A DNA stretch of 21,842 nucleotides. Origin: JBBQZO01 sp038207625. Its GTDB lineage: Bacteria > Pseudomonadota > Gammaproteobacteria > Burkholderiales > Burkholderiaceae_D. The DNA is taken from contig JBBQZO010000056.1 in assembly GCA_038207625.1 (NCBI GenBank), positions 1-21,842 on the forward strand. Direction: 5' to 3'. The position numbers and the translations under genes were made by a program. Below the pieces are notes generated by a model. It was given only the letters and a program-made list of their open reading frames with translations. It was not told where the DNA came from and made no database searches. This document shows, one piece after another, positions 16,245 to 21,842 of the stretch; within the stretch, counting starts at the first letter, position 1; each line of letters opens with the position of its first letter.

Positions 16245-16290
16245 CAACGGGCGCGTGCCTGCGTCCCCCAAAAGAACCCGCGCCCTGTTG
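16245..16290. terminator. Long hairpin downstream of two convergent transcripts
   Basis: The arms 16245-16255 (CAAC plus GGGCGCG) and 16279-16290 (CGCGCCC, bulged T, GTTG) pair over eleven bases with one bulge, enclosing 23 bases. It lies 17 bases after the diguanylate cyclase stop and about 50 bases past the 3' end of the tRNA-like gene. It could therefore protect or end both transcripts. No U-run follows on either strand. Confidence 0.35.
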
Positions 16291-16340
16291 CCAATCGCGC
16301 AGATCCGATCGGCAAGCTGAACATGCTGGACATGCCTGTC

Positions 16341-16427
16341 TGGTGCGCGGTCCTGGAATCGAACCAAGTTATCAGTAGCGGCTGTAGACACCGTATCGAC
16401 TGGGCTTTACCAATAAGCGAACCACGC
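16341..16427 (-). tRNA. tRNA-like gene, 87 nt, encoded CCA, extended anticodon arm, isotype undetermined
   Basis: Read on the minus strand. Acceptor stem GCGTGGT (16427-16421) pairs with ACCGCGC (16351-16345) over seven pairs including one G-U; then discriminator A and CCA (16343-16341). U8 is present. The D arm is GCTT/AAGC with loop ATTGGTA, carrying A14, G18-G19 and A21. The T arm is CTTGG/CCAGG with the canonical loop TTCGATT (U54 U55 C56, A58). A four-base variable region ATAA precedes it. The segment between, 16402-16373, is 30 nt where a normal anticodon arm has 17. It folds as CAGT/ACTG, a C-U mismatch, one G-C, a three-base bulge ATA, CGGT/GCCG and a seven-base loop GTCTACA. If that loop is the anticodon loop, the triplet after U33 is CUA. 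A sigma70 promoter ends six bases before nucleotide 1. The three canonical arms make a tRNA origin convincing. Whether it is charged, decodes anything, or has another role is unknown; a decaying pseudogene is the main alternative. Confidence 0.65.
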
Positions 16428-16433
16428 TCTTTC

Positions 16434-16462
16434 ATCATAGGTCGCAATTTCCAAATTGTAAC
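16434..16462 (-). promoter_or_regulatory. Sigma70 promoter of the tRNA-like gene, with palindrome in the spacer
   Basis: On the minus strand, GTTACA (16462-16457; four of six) is followed by exactly 17 bases and TATGAT (16439-16434; five of six). The predicted start falls at or beside nucleotide 1 of the tRNA-like RNA. The spacer contains the perfect inverted repeat CAATTT-CC-AAATTG (16445-16458), which overlaps the -35 edge and would be a good repressor site. Confidence 0.6.
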
Positions 16463-16571
16463 GTTGATGTGCACGGACTGAACGCCGTGCTGCAGAGCCG
16501 TGCGGGCGATGGGCGCAAGCGGCTATGCAGCGTCCATCGCGCCGGGCGATAATAGCGCTTCACGCTGACCT

Positions 16572-17012
16572 ATGCTGGATCCCATGACCGACGCTTTGCC
16601 CCTCGACCCCGATCAAGCCGCCGCCGCGCCGCGTTTTCGCGCCTGCCCGTGGACTGACTTGCGCAGCCCACACGACGTGGAGCTGTGGATAGACGAACAC
16701 AACCGCAGTTTGCAGGAACATATCGGCAAACACGAAACCGGCTACGGCGTGTGCTTCACGCTCACCGAAGGGGGCGACATCTTCCTGCAGACCAATGGCG
16801 ACGGTGCGATCATCCTTGACGTCAGCGCCGAGGCTGACTGGGTTGCGCCGCTCATTAGCGCGGCCAGCGGCTGCGCGGCGCCGTCCGGCTCGCTGTGGAT
16901 ACTGCCCGACGACAAGCTCATCGAGCTCATCATTGGCCTGTCGAGCCTGGTCGCCACCAGCACGCTGGTAGTTGGTCACCATTTCGGCGCGCGGCGCCGG
17001 CGCGCTATGTGA
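16572..17012 (+). CDS. Hypothetical protein, 146 aa, family not recognised
   Basis: I do not recognise this protein. The start may be 16572 or the in-frame ATG at 16584 (MTDALPL); neither has a good Shine-Dalgarno sequence. The sequence is plausibly a folded alpha/beta protein: an acidic N-terminus, an amphipathic segment around DVELWIDEHNRSLQEHI, strand-like TGYGVCFTLTEGGDIFLQTN and GAIILDVS, then a helix DDKLIELIIGLSSLVAT running into a hydrophobic stretch and a basic end (GARRRRAM). There is no signal peptide. The small size, single domain and isolated position would suit an immunity-type or accessory protein, but no toxin gene is nearby and this is speculation. Codon use looks native. It is not obviously in an operon: the next gene starts 219 bases on. 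Confidence 0.7.
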   Translation: MLDPMTDALPLDPDQAAAAPRFRACPWTDLRSPHDVELWIDEHNRSLQEHIGKHETGYGVCFTLTEGGDIFLQTNGDGAIILDVSAEADWVAPLISAASGCAAPSGSLWILPDDKLIELIIGLSSLVATSTLVVGHHFGARRRRAM

Positions 17013-17231
17013 TGACGGTGGCCGCAGAGCGCGGTCACGATGTTGCGTTATAGGAACAGGCGATGCCCGATGGCGTCAAATTCACGTGACGGCGTAGTAT
17101 TTCCGAGTAGACTTAAATCGTCAGAAAGTGCCGAACAGCGCGGTGCCGCAAGCAATCCGGGCCGCGTCGTGCGCATCGATGTACGGGCGCGTCCGAGCAG
17201 GGCGCTGTGGTGGGACACTACAGGAAAAGCG

Positions 17232-17642
17232 ATGAAATCAAAACTCCACTTGATTGCCTTGGCGCTGCTGGTGTCCGCGCTGGCCCCGCCGGCGTGGGCG
17301 GAACTGGTGATTGTCGTCAATCCGAAAAACCCGGCCACGCGCATGTTTCCATCCCAGGCGGCGCAGTTCTTCCTCGGTGGATCGGTGCTGTTCTCGCCCG
17401 TCGAGCAACTCGAGGGTTCACCGGTGCGGCTCGAATTCTACAAGAAAGTGCTCGAAAAGGAGCCCGCCCAGGTGCAGGCGATCTGGTCCAAGATCGTGTT
17501 TACGGGCAAGGGCAAGCCGCCCAAGGAATGCAAAAGCAGTGCCGACGTGAAAAAGCTGATTAGTGAAAATCTGAACGCCATTGGGTATCTGGAAAAGGCC
17601 GACGTGGATGACAGCGTCAAGGTGATTGCGACCATCCCTTGA
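17232..17642 (+). CDS. Small PstS-like periplasmic phosphate-binding-family protein
   Basis: This 136-residue secreted protein has a clear signal peptide (MKSK, hydrophobic core, APPAWA cleaved before E24). The start ATG at 17232 follows AGGA (17222-17225) by six bases; the frame is open further upstream, but without RBS or signal sequence. The mature part begins LVIVVNPKNPATRMFPSQAAQFFLGG, resembling the N-terminal lobe of phosphate ABC transporter substrate-binding proteins, and continues with VRLEFYKKVLEKEPAQVQAIWSKIVFTGKGKPPK and NAIGYLEKADVDDSVKVI, typical of the short one-lobe PstS-like proteins annotated in proteobacteria. At less than half the length of true PstS (about 320), transport function is doubtful and a sensory or accessory role is as likely. 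The porin-like gene follows 38 bases later, so they are probably cotranscribed. No PstCAB genes are in the window. Confidence 0.8.
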   Translation: MKSKLHLIALALLVSALAPPAWAELVIVVNPKNPATRMFPSQAAQFFLGGSVLFSPVEQLEGSPVRLEFYKKVLEKEPAQVQAIWSKIVFTGKGKPPKECKSSADVKKLISENLNAIGYLEKADVDDSVKVIATIP

Positions 17643-17680
17643 GCCCGGCCCATTTTCTACCCCTTCCAGGAGACTGCTCG

Positions 17681-18844
17681 ATGAAAAAGACACTGATCGC
17701 TATGATGGCGTCGATGCTGGTCGCAGGCAGCGCCGGCGCAATTGACCTCACTGACGACGGCAGCCTGAAGCTGACCGGCTTCTATAACCTGACCGCCGCC
17801 AAGGTGCTCAGCGGTTCGGCGCAGGGGGCCGGCGCCGCGTGGGACTACCAGCAATGGCATTGCCCGTGCTCGATGCAGGCCTGGGAATACGCCGCCGTGT
17901 ACGAGAAGAACAAGGGTTTTCAGCTCAATCAGGAGTCGCTGCTGGGGCTGCAGATCAAGAAGGAATTTTCGCCCACGCTGTCGGCCACGACCCAGTTGGT
18001 GATGCGCGCGAACAATCCCAACGAGGGCTCGCGCCCCACCGTGGACTGGCTGTACGCCACCTGGCAGCCCTCGGCCGACTCGGCCTGGACCTTCCAGGTC
18101 GGCAAGATGCGCATTCCGCTCTACTATTACAGCGACTATCTGTACATCGGCTACGCCTACCCGTGGGTGCGCCCGGCGCCGGATGTGTACGGCTGGCCCA
18201 TCTACGCCTACAACGGCGCCAACGTCAGTTACCGCACCCAGCTGGGCAGCTCCGACTGGGCCGCCACGGCCACCGCCTGGACCGGCGGCTATACCCAGAA
18301 GAACGACGCCTACGACACGCTGATTTACTTGACCACGCCCACCAACGAATCATGGAACCACATCCTGGGCGGCTCGCTGTCGGTCAACAACGGCACCTTC
18401 GATGCGCGCGCGATGGCGATGCATTATCAGGACACCACTTGGCAGGATAATCCGGACGGCAGCCGCACCACGCTGGTGGACGCGCAGTCGACCCGTATCA
18501 TGGGCGTGTCGGTCAATATGGACTATAAAAACTGGCTGGTGAAGACCGAAATCGACCGCTACGACCAGGTCGACGTCGGCAAGGGCATCAACAACATCTA
18601 CAAGTATGCGTTGTTCGGGGTGGGCTACCAGTGGGGCGCATGGACCCCGATGTACACCTACTCGCAGTACACCACGGCGGCCGAGCCGATCGAGGCGCGC
18701 AGCACCCACTACCTGTCCTTGCGCTGGGACGTGCGCAAGAACATGGCGCTGAAGGTGCAGTACGACCTGTCCAAGGACAAATCGCACTATCTCTTCATGG
18801 GCGATTCGAAACTGCTGTCGCTGTCGCTGCAGGGCATCTTCTAA
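17681..18844 (+). CDS. Porin-like outer-membrane beta-barrel protein
   Basis: This is a 387-residue exported protein. The start ATG at 17681 has AGGAG (17668-17672) eight bases upstream. Signal peptide MKKTLIAMMASMLVAGSAGA is cleaved before I21. The rest is rich in Tyr, Trp, Ser and Thr with alternating hydrophobic residues and many short turns, for example GSLKLTGFYNLTAAKV, DWLYATWQPSADSAWTFQVG and NMALKVQYDLSKDK. It ends in SLQGIF, and the terminal Phe is the recognition signal for BAM insertion. Segments such as VDWLYATWQ and FQVGKMRIPL resemble porins of the OprO/OprP or carbohydrate-porin type, but the solute cannot be inferred. An unusual CPC at C61-C63 near the N-terminus is uncommon in porins. 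Coupling to the PstS-like gene suggests the two act on the same envelope process. Confidence 0.85.
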   Translation: MKKTLIAMMASMLVAGSAGAIDLTDDGSLKLTGFYNLTAAKVLSGSAQGAGAAWDYQQWHCPCSMQAWEYAAVYEKNKGFQLNQESLLGLQIKKEFSPTLSATTQLVMRANNPNEGSRPTVDWLYATWQPSADSAWTFQVGKMRIPLYYYSDYLYIGYAYPWVRPAPDVYGWPIYAYNGANVSYRTQLGSSDWAATATAWTGGYTQKNDAYDTLIYLTTPTNESWNHILGGSLSVNNGTFDARAMAMHYQDTTWQDNPDGSRTTLVDAQSTRIMGVSVNMDYKNWLVKTEIDRYDQVDVGKGINNIYKYALFGVGYQWGAWTPMYTYSQYTTAAEPIEARSTHYLSLRWDVRKNMALKVQYDLSKDKSHYLFMGDSKLLSLSLQGIF

Positions 18845-18920
18845 CGCATCCGCCCTGGCGGCCCGGTCGATCGGCCGGCCACGCCGGGCGCGCGGCGGCC
18901 CGAAGCGTGTTTCTGCGTCA

Positions 18921-18947
18921 GCACAAGCAACTTGTGCATCGTATAAA
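18921..18947 (+). promoter_or_regulatory. Inverted repeat plus -10-like box upstream of the GGDEF-EAL gene
   Basis: GCACAAG-CAA-CTTGTGC (18921-18937) is a perfect seven-base-arm repeat, followed four bases later by TATAAA (18942-18947). No -35 of quality lies 17 bases upstream; the repeat itself occupies that space, so it may be a regulator site. It could instead be a hairpin ending the porin transcript, but no T-run follows. Confidence 0.4.
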
Positions 18948-18980
18948 AAGCATGTTGCCGATTTAAGGTTGTGTACTCGA

Positions 18981-19016
18981 CACGCCCGGCCCCGGCGTGC
19001 TAGTCTGGGCCCAGAC
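18981..19016 (+). other. Two adjacent hairpins in the leader of the GGDEF-EAL gene
   Basis: Arms CACGCC/GGCGTG (18981-18986, 18994-18999) enclose seven bases, and three bases later comes the perfect 14-bp palindrome GTCTGGGCCCAGAC (19003-19016). Both lie between the -10-like box and the start at 19074. They do not resemble the c-di-GMP (GEMM) riboswitch consensus as I know it. Confidence 0.4.
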
Positions 19017-19073
19017 GTTCGAGAATCACGCCACTGCGTGGGTGGTGGCGCGCAGGCCGATGTGCGGGGCGAC

Positions 19074-21356
19074 ATGGATAACGATCCGGAATTGACAACG
19101 ACAGACGATGGCGCACGCCGCGCTGCGGTCGGCGCCGCCGACACGCCGCTGCGCCGGCGTACGCAGGTGCGTGCGGGTGACCGGACCGGCGACAACGAGC
19201 GGCTCAGTGCACGCGTGGCGCCGTTGGAACATCCTGATCTGGTCGCCAGCGCACTACTGAGCGCGCTCGCGCCCGACACGGCGGCGGCGCGCCAGCGCCA
19301 TCTGGACGAGCAGGACTACTACAATTCGCTGTATCTGATGGCCCCGGTCGGCTATTTCGTGATCGCCTTCGACACCAGCATCCTGCAGGTCAATCTGGTG
19401 GGCGCGGAAATGCTGGGCATCGCGCGCGCTCATCCGGGCGGCCGGCACTTTCGCTCGTATGTCTGCCCGCAGTTCCTGCCCGACTTCGACCGGTTCATCG
19501 GGCGCGCGCTGAACAGTCCGGCGCCCGAGCGCTGCTCTGTGCAACTGGCCTGCGGCGCGCACAGTGCCGGTTTTGGCGTGACCTTGCTGGGCAGCGCCGA
19601 CGGCAGCGGCCAGGCGTGCCGGCTGGTGGTCGAGCCGGCCGAGGGCAAGCTGGCCCCGCTCGAGCGCAGCGAGGAACGCTTTCGGCGCATCGTGCACAGC
19701 GCCGAGGAAGGCATCTGGGAAATCGATGCCAGCGCCTGCACCACCTTCGTCAACCCGAAGATGGCCGACATGCTGGGCTACCAGATCGAGGACATGCTGG
19801 GCCAGACGCTCAAGGTGTTCATGGACGAGGAGGGCGAGGCGATCATGGCGCGCAATCTGGCGCGCCGGCGCCAGGGCATCGCCGAGCGGCACGATTTCAA
19901 ATTCATTCGCAAGAACGGCAGCGAGCTGTGGGCCACGCTGGCCACCAATCCCATCGTCGATGCCCAGGGCAATTACCTCGGTGCGCTGGCGCTGGTGACG
20001 GACGTGACGGAGAAGAAGGCGTCGACCGAACTGATCTGGCGGCAGGCCAATTTCGACGAATTGACGGGGCTGCCGAACCGCCACATGTTCCTCGACCGGC
20101 TGCGCCAGGAAATGCGCAAGGCCGACCGGGGCGACCAGTTTCTGGCGCTGCTGTTTATCGATCTGGACCGTTTCAAGGAAGTCAACGACCAGCTCGGCCA
20201 CGCGATGGGCGATGTGCTGCTGGTCGAGACGGCCGCCCGGATCGCCGCCTGCATCCGCGGCTCGGACACGCTGGCGCGCCTGGGCGGGGACGAGTTCACC
20301 GTGATCCTCGCCGGTCTTGACCATGTGGGCAGCGTCGAGCGCATCGCCCAGAACATGATCGCCAGCCTGGCGCGCCCGTTCGCGCTGGGCGAGCACTGCG
20401 CCAATGTGTCGGCCAGCATCGGCATCGCGCTGTATCCGCCGGACGCGCGCGCCATCGACGACTTGCTGGGACACGCCGACCAGGCCATGTACGCGGCCAA
20501 GAACGCCGGGCGCAACCGCTACAGCTATTTCACGCCCGACCTGCAGAAGGCGGCCCAGCAGCGCCTGCGCACGGCCAGCGATTTGCGCGCGGCGCTGGCG
20601 GGCCAGCAGTTCGAGATCCACTACCAGCCCATCGTGTCGCTGCAAACGGGCGCGGTGCACAAGGCCGAGGCCTTGCTGCGCTGGCGCCACCCCACCCGCG
20701 GCCTGCTCAACCCGGCCGAGTTCATCCCCTTTGCCGAGTCCAGCGGCCTGATCGTCGAGATCGGCGACTGGGTGTTCCGCCAGGCCGCGCGCCAGGTCAT
20801 GCAGTGGCAGCAGCGCCTCGATCCGGCTTTCCAGATCAGCGTCAACAAGTCGCCCGTGCAGTTTCGGCGCGACGCCGAGCAGTACAAACTGTGGCTGGCC
20901 TACCTGGCCGAGCTGAACCTGCCCCCGCGCAGCATCGTCATCGAGGTGGCCGAATCGATCCTGCTCGACGGCAGCCAGCACGTCGTCGAACGCCTGCAGG
21001 AGTTGCGCAGCATGGGCGTGCAGGTGGCGCTGGACAATTTCGGCACCGGCTATTCCTCGCTGTCCTACCTGAAACGCTTCGACATCGACTTCCTGAAGAT
21101 CGACCAGTCCTTCGTGCAGCAACTGGCCTCGGCGCCGGACGATATGGCGCTGTGCGAGGCGATCGTCGTAATGGCCCACAAGCTCGGCCTGGTGGTGGTG
21201 GCCGAAGGGGTGGAGACGCTGGTGCAGCGCGGGCTGCTGGCGGGCATCGGTTGCGACTATGCGCAAGGCTACGCGTTCGCCCATCCGATGCCGGCGCACG
21301 AGTTCGAGGCCATGGTGCAAAGCGGCCAGGTACGCCTGGCCGGCGCGATCGCCTAG
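19074..21356 (+). CDS. PAS-PAS-GGDEF-EAL c-di-GMP turnover protein
   Basis: This 760-residue soluble protein has diguanylate cyclase and phosphodiesterase domains. The start is the ATG at 19074 (MDNDPEL), with GGGG at 19066-19069 upstream; a GTG at 19062 and a TTG at 18969 are in frame but less supported. Order: a low-complexity N-terminus (1-75), PAS1 (about 81-195), PAS2 (about 199-320), GGDEF domain from FDELTGLPNRHMF with G404-G-D-E-F408 and I-site R395-G-S-D398, then EAL domain with E532-A-L in KAEALLRW, NKSPVQF, EVAESIL, D654-N655 in DNFGTGYSS, KIDQSFV and E711 in AEGVET. The GGDEF site is fully intact. In the EAL domain the second Asp of the usual DDFGTG is Asn (N655), which could lower metal binding. 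There are no membrane segments. Its UAG stop overlaps the opposing MCP gene. Confidence 0.93.
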   Translation: MDNDPELTTTDDGARRAAVGAADTPLRRRTQVRAGDRTGDNERLSARVAPLEHPDLVASALLSALAPDTAAARQRHLDEQDYYNSLYLMAPVGYFVIAFDTSILQVNLVGAEMLGIARAHPGGRHFRSYVCPQFLPDFDRFIGRALNSPAPERCSVQLACGAHSAGFGVTLLGSADGSGQACRLVVEPAEGKLAPLERSEERFRRIVHSAEEGIWEIDASACTTFVNPKMADMLGYQIEDMLGQTLKVFMDEEGEAIMARNLARRRQGIAERHDFKFIRKNGSELWATLATNPIVDAQGNYLGALALVTDVTEKKASTELIWRQANFDELTGLPNRHMFLDRLRQEMRKADRGDQFLALLFIDLDRFKEVNDQLGHAMGDVLLVETAARIAACIRGSDTLARLGGDEFTVILAGLDHVGSVERIAQNMIASLARPFALGEHCANVSASIGIALYPPDARAIDDLLGHADQAMYAAKNAGRNRYSYFTPDLQKAAQQRLRTASDLRAALAGQQFEIHYQPIVSLQTGAVHKAEALLRWRHPTRGLLNPAEFIPFAESSGLIVEIGDWVFRQAARQVMQWQQRLDPAFQISVNKSPVQFRRDAEQYKLWLAYLAELNLPPRSIVIEVAESILLDGSQHVVERLQELRSMGVQVALDNFGTGYSSLSYLKRFDIDFLKIDQSFVQQLASAPDDMALCEAIVVMAHKLGLVVVAEGVETLVQRGLLAGIGCDYAQGYAFAHPMPAHEFEAMVQSGQVRLAGAIA

Positions 21357-21842
21357 CGGCTCAGTGCGCGCCGCTCGCGCATCGGCGCCGGCGGTGCGGA
21401 TGCGCCCGATTGCGCTGGCAGGTGCTGCATCGCGCCCGCCTGTGCCGTCACTTTGAATACGCCCACAACCTGCACCAGACGCTCGGTCTGATTTTGCATA
21501 TCGTCGGTGGCGCTGGCGGCTTGTTCCACCAGAGCGCCGTTCTGCGCCGTGGCCGCGTCCATCTGGGCGATCGCCTGGTTGACGGTGGCAATGCCGCTCG
21601 ACTGCGCATCGCTGACGGCGGCGATGGCACCGACGATCTCGGAGACGCGCTCGATGCTGGCCACCACATCTTGCATGGTGGCGCCGGCCTGATCGACCAG
21701 CCTGGTGCCGACTCCGACCTGCGCCACCGACGCGCCAATCAGCGCCTTAATTTCGCGCGCGGCGGCGGCCGAACGCTGGGCCAGCTGGCGCACCTCGCCG
21801 GCCACGACGGCGAAGCCGCGCCCCTGTTCGCCGGCGCGCGCC
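21353..21842 (-). CDS. Methyl-accepting chemotaxis protein, C-terminal part (5' end beyond window)
   Basis: This is the last 163 residues or so of a chemoreceptor. The frame is open to the window edge, beginning RAGEQGRGFAVVAGEVR, which is the CheA/CheW-binding hairpin tip conserved in MCPs; the ATG at 21805 is internal, not a start. The rest is the descending coiled-coil arm: LAQRSAAAAREIKALI, VDQAGATMQDVVASIERVSEIVGAI, SSGIATVNQAIAQMDAATAQNGALVEQAASA. Gln/Glu positions in these repeats are typical methylation/deamidation sites. It ends with a Pro/Ala-rich tail (GASAPPAPMRERRALSR) without a recognisable CheR/CheB-tethering pentapeptide. The sensor part is outside the window. The stop lies within CTAG at 21353-21356, shared with the opposing GGDEF-EAL gene. 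Confidence 0.95.
   Translation of the reverse strand, partial: ARAGEQGRGFAVVAGEVRQLAQRSAAAAREIKALIGASVAQVGVGTRLVDQAGATMQDVVASIERVSEIVGAIAAVSDAQSSGIATVNQAIAQMDAATAQNGALVEQAASATDDMQNQTERLVQVVGVFKVTAQAGAMQHLPAQSGASAPPAPMRERRALSR

Larger units (their letters stand above)
16228..16571. other. Intergenic region carrying the tRNA-like gene
   Basis: No protein gene is seen. From left: a long hairpin (16245-16290), the tRNA-like gene on the minus strand (16341-16427), its promoter (16434-16462) with an embedded palindrome, a further hairpin with arms GCACGG/CCGTGC (16471-16476 and 16485-16490), and 80 bases leading to the ATG at 16572 without a clear promoter or Shine-Dalgarno sequence for that gene. 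Confidence 0.6.

Noticed and set aside
16383..16389. Reading the tRNA-like gene as a working amber suppressor or pyrrolysine tRNA (CUA)
   Set aside because: The arm is not a normal anticodon arm, there is no resemblance to tRNA-Pyl, position 37 is a pyrimidine, and native genes here end in UAG.
17114..17138. Flagellar sigma28-like promoter (TAAA ... GCCGAACA) before the PstS-like gene
   Set aside because: The spacing between the two elements is 12 bases where about 15 is expected, and the -10 half is imperfect.
18954..19073. c-di-GMP riboswitch in the leader of the GGDEF-EAL gene
   Set aside because: The hairpins are present but the conserved GEMM core bases are not seen.
1..21842. CRISPR arrays, insertion sequences, transposases, integrases or att sites
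   Set aside because: No regularly spaced repeats and no recombinase or transposase coding sequence were found; the only tandem repeats are the 9-bp and 24-bp ones listed.

Overview
The window is GC-rich (roughly two thirds G+C by eye). It looks like chromosomal DNA of a betaproteobacterium of the Burkholderiales, most likely an Oxalobacteraceae of the Massilia/Duganella/Janthinobacterium kind. This rests on the recC-recB-recD gene order, the codon use, and the wealth of large c-di-GMP and two-component proteins. The family assignment is inference; no rRNA or marker gene is present to settle it.

Layout. (1) 1-6793: the recC (3' part)-recB-recD operon, its genes joined by ATGA overlaps, encoding the RecBCD double-strand-break helicase-nuclease. 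(2) 6794-7107: a non-coding stretch with a short 9-bp tandem repeat, an AT-rich island very unlike its surroundings, and a leader able to form hairpins. (3) 7108-7662: a small orphan gene of lower GC. Its product has a Cys-His pair spaced as in CheD/CNF-type glutamine deamidases and ends in a perfect eukaryotic-type CaaX box (CVIM). (4) 7706-10406: a PBP7-type D-Ala-D-Ala endopeptidase (minus strand), a GNAT acetyltransferase, and a Tat-exported, probably lipid-anchored M15/YcbK-like peptidase. (5) 10612-16227: a 1548-residue hybrid sensor kinase (Cache, three PAS, HisKA, ATPase, two receivers, Hpt) followed 15 bases later by a REC-GGDEF diguanylate cyclase. (6) 16228-16571: an intergenic region holding, on the minus strand, an 87-nt tRNA-like gene. 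It has canonical acceptor, D and T arms, an encoded CCA, a well-placed sigma70 promoter, and an abnormally long anticodon arm. (7) 16572-17012: an unrecognised small protein. (8) 17232-18844: a small PstS-like periplasmic protein and an outer-membrane porin-like protein. (9) 19074-21356: a PAS-PAS-GGDEF-EAL protein, meeting tail to tail a methyl-accepting chemotaxis protein that runs off the right end.

How they fit together. Regions 5, 8 and 9 form a sensory/c-di-GMP neighbourhood: a phosphorelay kinase next to a diguanylate cyclase, then a dual GGDEF-EAL protein next to a chemoreceptor. The two items most worth follow-up are the CaaX-terminated protein at 7108-7662 and the tRNA-like gene at 16341-16427.
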